A stretch of 64,000 nt of DNA from JAHJQZ01 sp963675235 (lineage in GTDB: Bacteria > Pseudomonadota > Alphaproteobacteria > Rhizobiales > Devosiaceae), in contig CAXXFU010000017.1 in the NCBI GenBank assembly GCA_963675235.2, forward strand, positions 496,001-560,000. The letters run 5' to 3'. Shown piece by piece: positions 55,472 through 64,000 of this stretch; the stretch's first letter is position 1; every line of letters starts with the position of its first letter. The notes beneath the pieces were generated by a model. That model did no database searches, was not told where the DNA came from, and saw only the letters and a program-made list of their open reading frames with translations. The translations under genes and the position numbers were made by a program.

Positions 55472-56842
55472 TCAGGCGACCCGCCTTTCGACCGGGCCGC
55501 GGGCCCAGTCGGGCAGGAAGTCGTCGTGGGCGGTGATGAGGTCGTCCATCAGGTCCCAGATCTGGTTGAGATCGAGCTCGGCGCCGGCATGCGGGTCCAT
55601 CATCGCGGCGTGGTAGATGTTTTCCTTGTTCTCGTCGATCAGCGCCCGGACCGTCAGTTCCTGCACGTTGATATTGGTGCGCATGACCGCCGTCAGCTGC
55701 GGCGGCAACTTGCCGATATAGGTCGGCTGGATGCCGTTGCGATCGACAAGGCAGGGCACTTCGACGGCGCAGCCGTCGGGCAGCGAGGTGATGAGGCCGT
55801 CATTGCGCACATTGCCGTAGATCACCGAAGGTTCGCCGGTCACCACCGAGTTGATGATCTCGGACGCATATTCCCTGCTTTGCGCGACCTCGATCCGGTC
55901 GGCCTTGCGGTAGTCTTCGGCTTCCTTTTCCCAACGGGCAATCTGTTCGACGCAACGCTTGGGATACTCGTCGAGCGGGATGCCGAACTTCTCGATCAGG
56001 TCCGGCCGGTCGCGCTTGATGAACCAGGGCGTGTATTCGGCGAAATGCTCCGAGCTTTCGGTGACGAAATAGCCGAGCTTGTTGAGCATCTCGTAGCGCA
56101 CCTTGTTAGGGCAGCGCGGGTTCCAGCCGGGCTTGGGGGCGCGGCCCTCGGCATAGGCCTTGATCAGGTCGGGATAGAGGTCGCGATAGCTGCCGTCCTC
56201 CATCCTCTCCTCGAAATTCAGGTAGAAGGCCATGTGGTTGATGCCGGCGGAACGGTAGCGGATTTTCTCATAAGGGATGTCGAGATCATGAGCCAGTTCC
56301 ATGGCCGTACCCTGTACCGAGTGGCACAGACCCACCTGCCTTATGCTCGGGTATTTCTCGGCGATGGCCCAGGTGTTGATGGCCATCGGGTTGACATATT
56401 GCAGCATGACCGCGTCCGGACAGACCTCGAGCATGTCCTCGCAGATCTTCCACAGATGCGGCACGGTGCGGATGCCGCGCATGATGCCGCCGACGCCGAG
56501 CGTATCGGCGATGGTCTGTCTCAGGCCGTATTTCTTGGGAATGTCGAAATCGGTGACGGTCGCCGGCTCGTAGCCGCCGATCTGGAACGAGACAACGACG
56601 AAATCGGCGCCATCGAGCGCGGCGCGCTGGTCCGAATAGGTCTCGACCCTGGCCGGCACGCCGAGGGTCTGGATGAGCTTTGTCGCGACGATCTCGGATT
56701 CCTCGAGTCGCCTGGCGCTGATATCCATCAGCGCGATGGTCGCGCCGGCAAGCGCCGGACGCTGCAGCACGTCACCGACGATGTTCTTCATGAACACGGT
56801 CGAGCCGGCGCCGATAAAGGTAATCTTGGGGGGGAATGCCAT
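55472..56842 (-). CDS. melA: alpha-galactosidase (GH4, MelA)
   Basis: The 456-residue enzyme is the orthologue type of E. coli MelA throughout: KITFIGAGSTVFMKNIVGDV at the N-terminus, ADFVVVSFQIGGYEP, QTIADTLGVGGIMR, metal ligands Cys in GLCHSVQGT and His in AGINHMAFYL, then YFVTESSEHFAEYTPWF and NVRNDGLITSLP. It hydrolyses melibiose, raffinose-type and other alpha-galactosides with NAD+ and Mn2+. It follows the ABC-ATPase gene by 14 bases; CCGGAGTTACATC precedes the ATG. Confidence 0.95.
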   Translation of the reverse strand: MAFPPKITFIGAGSTVFMKNIVGDVLQRPALAGATIALMDISARRLEESEIVATKLIQTLGVPARVETYSDQRAALDGADFVVVSFQIGGYEPATVTDFDIPKKYGLRQTIADTLGVGGIMRGIRTVPHLWKICEDMLEVCPDAVMLQYVNPMAINTWAIAEKYPSIRQVGLCHSVQGTAMELAHDLDIPYEKIRYRSAGINHMAFYLNFEERMEDGSYRDLYPDLIKAYAEGRAPKPGWNPRCPNKVRYEMLNKLGYFVTESSEHFAEYTPWFIKRDRPDLIEKFGIPLDEYPKRCVEQIARWEKEAEDYRKADRIEVAQSREYASEIINSVVTGEPSVIYGNVRNDGLITSLPDGCAVEVPCLVDRNGIQPTYIGKLPPQLTAVMRTNINVQELTVRALIDENKENIYHAAMMDPHAGAELDLNQIWDLMDDLITAHDDFLPDWARGPVERRVA

Positions 56843-56856
56843 GATGTAACTCCGGA

Positions 56857-58521
<1,665 letters not shown>

Positions 58522-58534
58522 GTCGGTGCCCCGC

Positions 58535-59701
58535 CTAGTACGGATCGATGGAATCGCGCAGACCGTCGCCCAGCGCGTTGAAGGCAAACACGGCGATCAG
58601 CACGAAGATGACCGGTGTCAGGATCCAGGGATAGGAACCGATCACCGAGAAGGTGCCGGTGTCCTGCAGCATCAGACCCCAGGAAATCAGCGGCGGCTTC
58701 ACGGCGAAGCCGAGGAACCCGAGGAAGGATTCGAGCAGCACCACCGTCGGAATGGCGAGGGTGATCGCAACGATCACATGGCTCAGCACATTGGGCAGGA
58801 TGTGACGGAAGATGATCCGGCCGCTGCCGGCGCCGACGGCGACGGCGGCACGGACATATTCGATGCGGGCCAGGCCCATGGTCTTGGAGCGCACTTCTCG
58901 CGACAGCTGGGCCCACATCAGCACCGCCATCACCGCGATGACGAAGCCCAGAAAGACATTGGAAGGCGCCGTCACCGGAATGAGCGTTGTCAGGGCCAGA
59001 TAGAGCGGCAGCTGCGGGAACGCCAGGACCACCTCGACAAAGCGCTGCATCCAGGCGTCGAACATGCCGCCGACATAGCCGGAGGTGATGCCGATGGACG
59101 TGCCGACGACCGTCGTGATCGCGACGACGACAAGCGCGATGGTCAGCGAGATGCGCGCGCCGATCATGCCGCGGGAAAGGATGTCGCGCCCGAGCTTGTC
59201 GGTACCGAGGAAATGTACCGGCGTGCCGTCGGTCGATCCGAAAACGTGAATGTCGGTCCTGATGAGCCAGAACAGGTCATAGGCGTAGCCCTTGACGAAA
59301 AACCCGAGTTCGGTGGGATTCTCCAGATCCGGGCCTGTAATCGGCTGGTAGGTGATCGGATCGAGCTCGTCGGTCTCGACGATCGGATAGAGCTTCGGAA
59401 TGAGAGAAAACGAGCCGTCCGGCGCCTCGAACATGATGACGTCGGGCGGATTGAACGAGATGCCCTGCGCCTTGGGATCCATGGGTGCGAACGTGTCTGC
59501 GAACACGGCCATGACAAGCAGCATCGCGACCAGAACCAGCCCGACCATGCCGACCACGGAGCGGCGGAACCGCCGCCACACCAGGGCGTAATAGGTCTCG
59601 TCACGATCGATGAGGCGATCGTCGACGACAACGTCCTCATAGTTGGTGTCTTCGGCTTCGGCAGGGATCGGAGCCTTGGTGTTGTCCGGCGAGTTTGCCA
59701 T
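58535..59701 (-). CDS. ABC permease, DppC/AgpC type
   Basis: The 388-residue protein has a long N-terminal cytoplasmic and first-helix region (RRSVVGMVGLVLVAMLLVM), a periplasmic insert of about 110 residues, then the DppC core with HFLGTDKLGRDILSRG and the EAA-loop region around EYVRAAVAVGAGSGRI. It is longer than DppC (about 300) because of the insert, as in AgpC/YejE-like members. The next permease gene ends one base before its ATG. Confidence 0.92.
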   Translation of the reverse strand: MANSPDNTKAPIPAEAEDTNYEDVVVDDRLIDRDETYYALVWRRFRRSVVGMVGLVLVAMLLVMAVFADTFAPMDPKAQGISFNPPDVIMFEAPDGSFSLIPKLYPIVETDELDPITYQPITGPDLENPTELGFFVKGYAYDLFWLIRTDIHVFGSTDGTPVHFLGTDKLGRDILSRGMIGARISLTIALVVVAITTVVGTSIGITSGYVGGMFDAWMQRFVEVVLAFPQLPLYLALTTLIPVTAPSNVFLGFVIAVMAVLMWAQLSREVRSKTMGLARIEYVRAAVAVGAGSGRIIFRHILPNVLSHVIVAITLAIPTVVLLESFLGFLGFAVKPPLISWGLMLQDTGTFSVIGSYPWILTPVIFVLIAVFAFNALGDGLRDSIDPY

Positions 59702-59702
59702 A

Positions 59703-60710
59703 TCAGCTGTCTCCCCCGAGACGGACGCGCGGATCGAGCAGTGCCAGCAGAATGTCGGAAATGATGTTGCCGACGATCAGCGTCGCCGCGATGACCAGCA
59801 TGAAGGTCGCCGTCACCCAGACGTCGCCGACATTGAGCGAGCCGACGATGGCAGGTCCGACCGTCGGCAGGCCGAAAACGATCGCCACCTCAATCTCGCC
59901 GGTCAGCATGTAGGGCAGGACCACGCCCTGATAGGCAACCAGCGGATGAAGCGCGTTGGGCACGGCGTGACGCATGATCACCGTCGATTCCTTCAGGCCC
60001 TTGGCGCGGGCGGTCTCGACATATTGCGCTTTGAGGACGTCGAGCAGATTGCCGCGCATGACGCGCATGTTGTAGGCGAGCCCGCCGAAGGTGGCGATGA
60101 ACACCACCGGCCATATGTGCTGGACCAGATCGACGAACTTGCCCCAGGACCATGGCGCCCCGCCGTATTTGGCCGAGAAGAAACTGCCGATCTCCTGAAC
60201 ATTCAGTTTGAACGCGAGGATGTAGATGATGATGATCGCCAACAGGAATCGTGGGATCGTCATCCCCAGGAACGATATGAAGCCGAACAAGGTGTCGACC
60301 CAGCTGTATTGCCGGGTCGCCGCGACAATTCCGAGCGTTATGCCGATCACCGAAGCCAGGATGTGACAGGTCAGCGCCAGAAGGATCGTTCGCCCGAGAC
60401 GTTCCTCGACCACCTGACCGACCGGCTTGGAATAGTAGAACGAATCCCCGAAATCGAAACGGGTGACAATGCCGGTCATCCAGTTGAGATATTGCAGCGG
60501 CAGCGGACCATTGAGCCCGTGTGCCTCGCGATAGGCGTCAGCCTGTTCCTGTGCCTGTTCGTCGGGAACGTTGCCCTGACTCATCAGCACCGATTTCAGA
60601 TAGTCGGCGTAATCGCCCGGCTGCGACTTGATGATGGCGAAGGTCACCATCGACAGGATCAGCAGCACCGGAATGGCGGCCAGAATGCGCGTCGCTATGA
60701 ATCTCAGCAT
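59703..60710 (-). CDS. ABC permease, DppB/AgpB type
   Basis: The 335-residue protein has six transmembrane segments (first ILAAIPVLLILSMVTFAII), the insert MSQGNVPDEQAQEQADAY, the DppB motif DFGDSFYYSKPV and the EAA region ETARAKGLKESTVIMRHAVP. It forms the channel with the second permease. It lies 64 bases downstream of the binding-protein gene. Confidence 0.92.
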   Translation of the reverse strand: MLRFIATRILAAIPVLLILSMVTFAIIKSQPGDYADYLKSVLMSQGNVPDEQAQEQADAYREAHGLNGPLPLQYLNWMTGIVTRFDFGDSFYYSKPVGQVVEERLGRTILLALTCHILASVIGITLGIVAATRQYSWVDTLFGFISFLGMTIPRFLLAIIIIYILAFKLNVQEIGSFFSAKYGGAPWSWGKFVDLVQHIWPVVFIATFGGLAYNMRVMRGNLLDVLKAQYVETARAKGLKESTVIMRHAVPNALHPLVAYQGVVLPYMLTGEIEVAIVFGLPTVGPAIVGSLNVGDVWVTATFMLVIAATLIVGNIISDILLALLDPRVRLGGDS

Positions 60711-60774
60711 CGTCGGATCCCTCGGGGACGGGCAAGGGGGCCTGAGGTCCCCTTGCTTGAGCTAAAGTGCGATA

Positions 60775-62862
60775 TCAGTCGGAAACCGGACCGTTGCCGA
60801 TGCCAACCGCACCCGGGAGGGTCTTGGGATAAAGCTCCAGCCCCTTCTGCTGATCTTCCGGAACGAACAGGCGCTCACGCATGACCGCACCTTCGGCCCA
60901 GTTGAACATGAAGATCGGGGCACCAAGCGGCACGTTCTTGAAGCGCTTGTTGATGATCAGAGCACCCGGATACTGGGTGAGACCGATGCCGTAGACGTTC
61001 TCGGTGAACATCTTCTGGTAGGCCTTCATCAGCTCGGTACGCTTGGCCGCATCGGTTTCGCCGATGAAGGCGTTGACCACGTCGATGAGCTCGTCTTCGA
61101 ACGGCATGGTATCAACGGTGCCGTCGGAGCCGGCGCGGTGGAACGGACTGGTCTGCGGGCCTGTCGGCGCGAGATTGGCCGTGTTCTGGACCACGGAGAT
61201 CAGTTCCGAACCGTTGCGATAGACCTGCCAGTCCCATTCGCCTGCGTTCTGCGTCGCGGTCATGTTCGAACCGGACACGAAGTTGGCGATGACGCGGATG
61301 CCGAGATTTTCCATCGCGGCAATGACGCCTTCGGCGAGGTTCTTGTCGGTCTGGTAGTCGGAGCTGGCCAGCAAGGTGATCGAAACGTCCTGCCCACCGG
61401 CGGTGCCTGCGGGGAAGTTGACGATACCGTTGCCGTCCGTGTCTTCCAGTCCGGCTTTGGCGAGCTCTGCCTTGGCACCCTCGAGGTCAAAGGGATAGTA
61501 GACCGTCGAATCCTTGTCGTAAAAGGCGCTGTCGGCATAGATGCCGCCCGGATAGACCGCCGTGAACGGTCCCTTGACCAGGGACTGGCCAAGCTGGACG
61601 CGGTCGATGGCGGAGGTCACGGCCTTGCGGAAGTCGAGGTTGCGGTTCAGTTCGCGAACCGCCTGCTCACGATCGTCCGGAGCACCCCAGCCATTGGCCG
61701 ACATGTTCATGTAGACCGAATAGCCGATGGTGCGGGCACCGAAAGCCAGACGAGCAGGCGCGTCGTCCGAGGCGGAGCGCTTCAGCGCTTCGACATAGCT
61801 TTCGGCCTGTTCGAGGTTGGAGAAGTCGCCCGAGCCGGCCACGGCCTGAACGTCACGGTCTGCCCAGGTCGAGAGCTTGTAGGTCATCTCGTCGAGATAA
61901 GGCAGCTGGTTGCCGGCTTCGTCGACCTTCCAGTAGTAGGGATTGCGGCGCATGATGATGATGTCATCAGGCCGGTGGTCGACGGGGACCCAGGCGCCCA
62001 TCACCGGGAAGTTCAGGTAATCCGGCGGGAAGGCATTGGTGTATTCGTCATAGGTGTTGTCCGAATAATTCGGATGTTCCGGCTTCAGCAGATGCGCGGG
62101 AAGCGGGCAGAACCCACCATATGCCATGGTGTAAAGGTACTGCTTGGGGAACGCGTCCTTGAAGGTCCACAAAACCGTATAGTCGTCGACCTTCTCGAGC
62201 GTGGTGCCGACGCCGAAGCTGTCCGGGCCGCCGGAATTGAGCGGCTTGAGGTTCGGATCGTTGATGGCGTCTTCCCAGTAGAACATGACGTCATCGGCGG
62301 TGAACGGCATGCCGTCCGACCACTTGGCACCTTCGATCAGATGCATTGTCAGTTCATGGCCGTCTTCCGACCAGTCCCAGCTCTTGGCGAGGTTCGGCAA
62401 GGGCTCGAGTTCGTCGGCCTTGACCTCGAACAACGGACCGGTGCGCGTCAGGCATTCATACATGCCGATATCGACACCGCCCCAGCCCTGAATCTGGCCA
62501 GCGGCATAGTTCCAGCCCTGCGGGCGGCCGCCGATGACGTGACGGATCGTGTCGCCATAAACGCCGATGCCGGCGGGCATGTTGCCGGCCTTGTAGACCA
62601 TCGGCTCCGCCGGCAGGCGCTCGGCAACCGGCGGCAGCTTGCCAGTGTCGACGAACTGCTTGGTCACCCATTCCGGCTCGGAATAGGACGGCAGCGCCTT
62701 GAATTCGAGGATGTCCGAAATCGATGCGAAGACCGGCGAGGTCTGTGCGTCGAATTTCGGCGGATCGGGCGGGGTCGTCGGATTGAGACTCTGCGCCTGG
62801 ACGGCGAGAACCGACACGCCAAGCAGAAGCGCTGCCCCACCAAGGGCATTGAAAATTCTCAT
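60775..62862 (-). CDS. ABC solute-binding protein, family 5 (AgpA-like alpha-galactoside binding)
   Basis: The 695-residue periplasmic protein has a signal peptide (MRIFNALGGAALLLGVSVLAVQA) and the SBP-5 fold with family motifs LAKSWDWSEDGHELTMHLIE, SDGMPFTADDVMFYWED and FRKAVTSAIDRV. Although family 5 usually binds peptides, in rhizobia AgpA members bind melibiose and raffinose, and the melA gene in this operon supports that reading. It is longer than DppA (about 535). GGGAGGACTACCT precedes the ATG at 62862. It is the first operon gene, divergent from the second AraC regulator. Confidence 0.93.
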   Translation of the reverse strand: MRIFNALGGAALLLGVSVLAVQAQSLNPTTPPDPPKFDAQTSPVFASISDILEFKALPSYSEPEWVTKQFVDTGKLPPVAERLPAEPMVYKAGNMPAGIGVYGDTIRHVIGGRPQGWNYAAGQIQGWGGVDIGMYECLTRTGPLFEVKADELEPLPNLAKSWDWSEDGHELTMHLIEGAKWSDGMPFTADDVMFYWEDAINDPNLKPLNSGGPDSFGVGTTLEKVDDYTVLWTFKDAFPKQYLYTMAYGGFCPLPAHLLKPEHPNYSDNTYDEYTNAFPPDYLNFPVMGAWVPVDHRPDDIIIMRRNPYYWKVDEAGNQLPYLDEMTYKLSTWADRDVQAVAGSGDFSNLEQAESYVEALKRSASDDAPARLAFGARTIGYSVYMNMSANGWGAPDDREQAVRELNRNLDFRKAVTSAIDRVQLGQSLVKGPFTAVYPGGIYADSAFYDKDSTVYYPFDLEGAKAELAKAGLEDTDGNGIVNFPAGTAGGQDVSITLLASSDYQTDKNLAEGVIAAMENLGIRVIANFVSGSNMTATQNAGEWDWQVYRNGSELISVVQNTANLAPTGPQTSPFHRAGSDGTVDTMPFEDELIDVVNAFIGETDAAKRTELMKAYQKMFTENVYGIGLTQYPGALIINKRFKNVPLGAPIFMFNWAEGAVMRERLFVPEDQQKGLELYPKTLPGAVGIGNGPVSD

Positions 62863-62889
62863 AGGTAGTCCTCCCATTACGCCTTAGCG

Positions 62890-62938
62890 TTGCGCAGCCC
62901 GCCGTGGTGAGCGGATGCTGCACCACCACGGTTGCGCG
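62890..62938. promoter_or_regulatory. Operator-like repeats in the divergent SBP / AraC promoter region
   Basis: Two direct copies of GTTGCGC (62890-62896 and 62932-62938) flank an inverted repeat CCGTGGTG-N14-CACCACGG (62903-62932). The 42-base spacing of the direct repeats is four helical turns, a pattern suitable for an AraC-type protein. Confidence 0.55.
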
Positions 62939-62986
62939 TATGGCAAATCTATCCCCGCCCCTTTTCAACCAACAATCCGGTTTGCT

Positions 62987-63949
62987 ATGCAGGTATTCCG
63001 GAAAATTAAGGTGGCCCCTTTGAGCCGATCAGGACGTGCACAGCAACGCGGACCGCTGACGGTGTCCAAGCCGATCGGACGACCGGATCGGCAGTTCTAC
63101 GCCAGGTCGAACGCCTTCGGGCGCTTCGGCATGCGTTGGTTCCGGCCGGTCGTCATGCCGGCGACCCACAGCCATGGCCATATCGAGCTCAACTGGCTGA
63201 GTTCCGGGCATATGGACTACGTTTTCGACGGCCGGCAGGTGCGCGTCGAGTCCCGCCGGCTCGTCGCCTTCTGGGCCAGCATCCCACACCAGGCGGTTTC
63301 GGTCGACTACGGACCGGACAACGAGAGCCAGCAGTGCAACATCTACCTGCCGCTCGATGCGTTTCTGCACATGCCGCATGTGGAGAAACTGCAGGAAATC
63401 ATGCTCGGCGGCGGGTTGGTGGCGCTTGGCGAGGAATCGATCGACGCCAATACGCTCCGGCGCTGGTACGGCGATTACCGCAGCGGCGACCCGGAGCGGC
63501 AGGACATCCTGCGCGTCGAGATCAGCGCCATGCTGCGGCGCGCCGTGCTGGTCGGCTGGGAGGAGATCATGCCGCCCTGGATCGAGCCGACGGCAGCGAC
63601 GCCGCGCCAGGCGCCGCCGGTACGCTATGTTGTCGCCATGCTGCGCTACATCCTCGAGCACCTGAGCGAGGAAATATCGGTCGCCGATGTCGCCGATGTC
63701 GCCGGGTTGCATCCGAACTACGCGCTGAGCCTGTTTTCGAGCGTCATGCGCGTGCCGATTCGCAAGTTCATCGTCCGCATGCGGCTGGTCCGGGCCCGGG
63801 CTCTTTTGTTCGAATCGCGCATGTCGATCGCCAATGTCGCCTTCCAGTCCGGCTTCAACTCGTCGAGCCAGTTCTACGCCCAGTTCCGCCGCGCCTATGG
63901 CGTGACGCCGCTGGAACTGCGGCGAAGGCTGATCAGGGAAGAGGGGTGA
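62987..63949 (+). CDS. AraC-family regulator of the alpha-galactoside operon (AgpT/MelR-like)
   Basis: The 320-residue protein has an N-terminal cupin sensor (MRWFRPVVMPATHSHGHIE with metal- or sugar-contacting histidines, VAFWASIPHQAVSV) and a C-terminal HTH pair (VADVADVAGLHPNYALSLF and MSIANVAFQSGFNSSSQFYA). It resembles MelR and AgpT, which activate alpha-galactoside genes. The start is uncertain: ATG 62987 has no ribosome binding site, while a TTG at 63020 is preceded by AAGGTGG at ideal spacing and would shorten the protein by 11 residues. It is divergent from the binding-protein gene. Confidence 0.88.
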   Translation: MQVFRKIKVAPLSRSGRAQQRGPLTVSKPIGRPDRQFYARSNAFGRFGMRWFRPVVMPATHSHGHIELNWLSSGHMDYVFDGRQVRVESRRLVAFWASIPHQAVSVDYGPDNESQQCNIYLPLDAFLHMPHVEKLQEIMLGGGLVALGEESIDANTLRRWYGDYRSGDPERQDILRVEISAMLRRAVLVGWEEIMPPWIEPTAATPRQAPPVRYVVAMLRYILEHLSEEISVADVADVAGLHPNYALSLFSSVMRVPIRKFIVRMRLVRARALLFESRMSIANVAFQSGFNSSSQFYAQFRRAYGVTPLELRRRLIREEG

Positions 63950-64000
63950 GAATAGGGGGACGAGAGCAAAAGTCGAAAAGTTGACATTCAAATACAAGAT

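Overview
The window looks like a chromosomal segment of an alphaproteobacterium, most likely of the order Hyphomicrobiales (Rhizobiales). The evidence is the 16S sequence, the rrn order 16S-tRNA-Ile(GAT)-tRNA-Ala(TGC)-23S-5S, GC-rich codon use, and gene families typical of that order (nadA-nadB, TakP-type TRAP, Agp/MelA alpha-galactoside system, NfeD/SPFH pair). I cannot name a genus. No phage, integrase, transposase or CRISPR array is visible; the window is core metabolism interspersed with sugar and organic-acid catabolism.

Layout, left to right. 0.2-1.8 kb: a PomA/PomB-type flagellar stator pair. 1.8-3.3 kb: NfeD and an SPFH/stomatin protein (minus strand). 3.4-9.2 kb: ferrochelatase, a secreted 5'-nucleotidase, a DUF1007-nickel/cobalt permease fusion, and a LysR regulator. 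9.5-13.7 kb: nadA, hemN and nadB, with an FNR/FixK-type box in front of hemN. 13.7-16.7 kb: diheme cytochrome c, a PfkB sugar kinase, and a 3-hydroxybutyrate-dehydrogenase-like SDR that lacks the catalytic tyrosine. 17-20.8 kb: a TakP-type TRAP transporter whose binding protein faces its own permease genes. 21-25.6 kb: a NarL-type response regulator, an L-lactate dehydrogenase with a histone-H1-like tail, a VOC protein, an SMP-30 lactonase and an NAD-dependent epimerase-like protein. 25.7-27.5 kb: efp and its modifying ligase epmA, divergent. 27.5-29.1 kb: an AT-rich stretch, then a tandem pair of stand-alone CZB zinc-binding proteins. 29.2-33.6 kb: acylphosphatase, UxaA-family dehydratase, FucU mutarotase, SDR and FAH-family hydrolase. 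33.7-36.8 kb: GNAT, an LprI/DUF3298-type protein, a cyclophilin-like protein and a DUF4892-OmpA-like protein. 37-42.8 kb: a complete rrn operon on the minus strand with three tandem promoters. 43.3-51.1 kb: M23 peptidase, CSS-motif EAL phosphodiesterase, a DUF6157-type protein, an unknown protein coupled to a MarR regulator, a methyltransferase and an EamA exporter. 51.5-63.9 kb: an alpha-galactoside locus with two GH4 glycosidases, two AraC regulators, an oligopeptide-type ABC importer and a flavin-dependent halogenase-like gene.

How the genes fit together. UxaA dehydratase, FucU, KDF-dehydrogenase-like SDR, FAH hydrolase, SMP-30 lactonase and LldD together resemble a non-phosphorylative 6-deoxy-L-sugar (L-fucose or L-rhamnose) route ending in pyruvate plus L-lactate, with LldD recycling the lactate; the TRAP system may carry a related organic acid. 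This assignment is inference from family and context. The 62.9-to-53.9 kb operon imports alpha-galactosides (binding protein, two permeases, double ATPase) and hydrolyses them (MelA), but it ends in a halogenase-like flavoprotein of unknown purpose.
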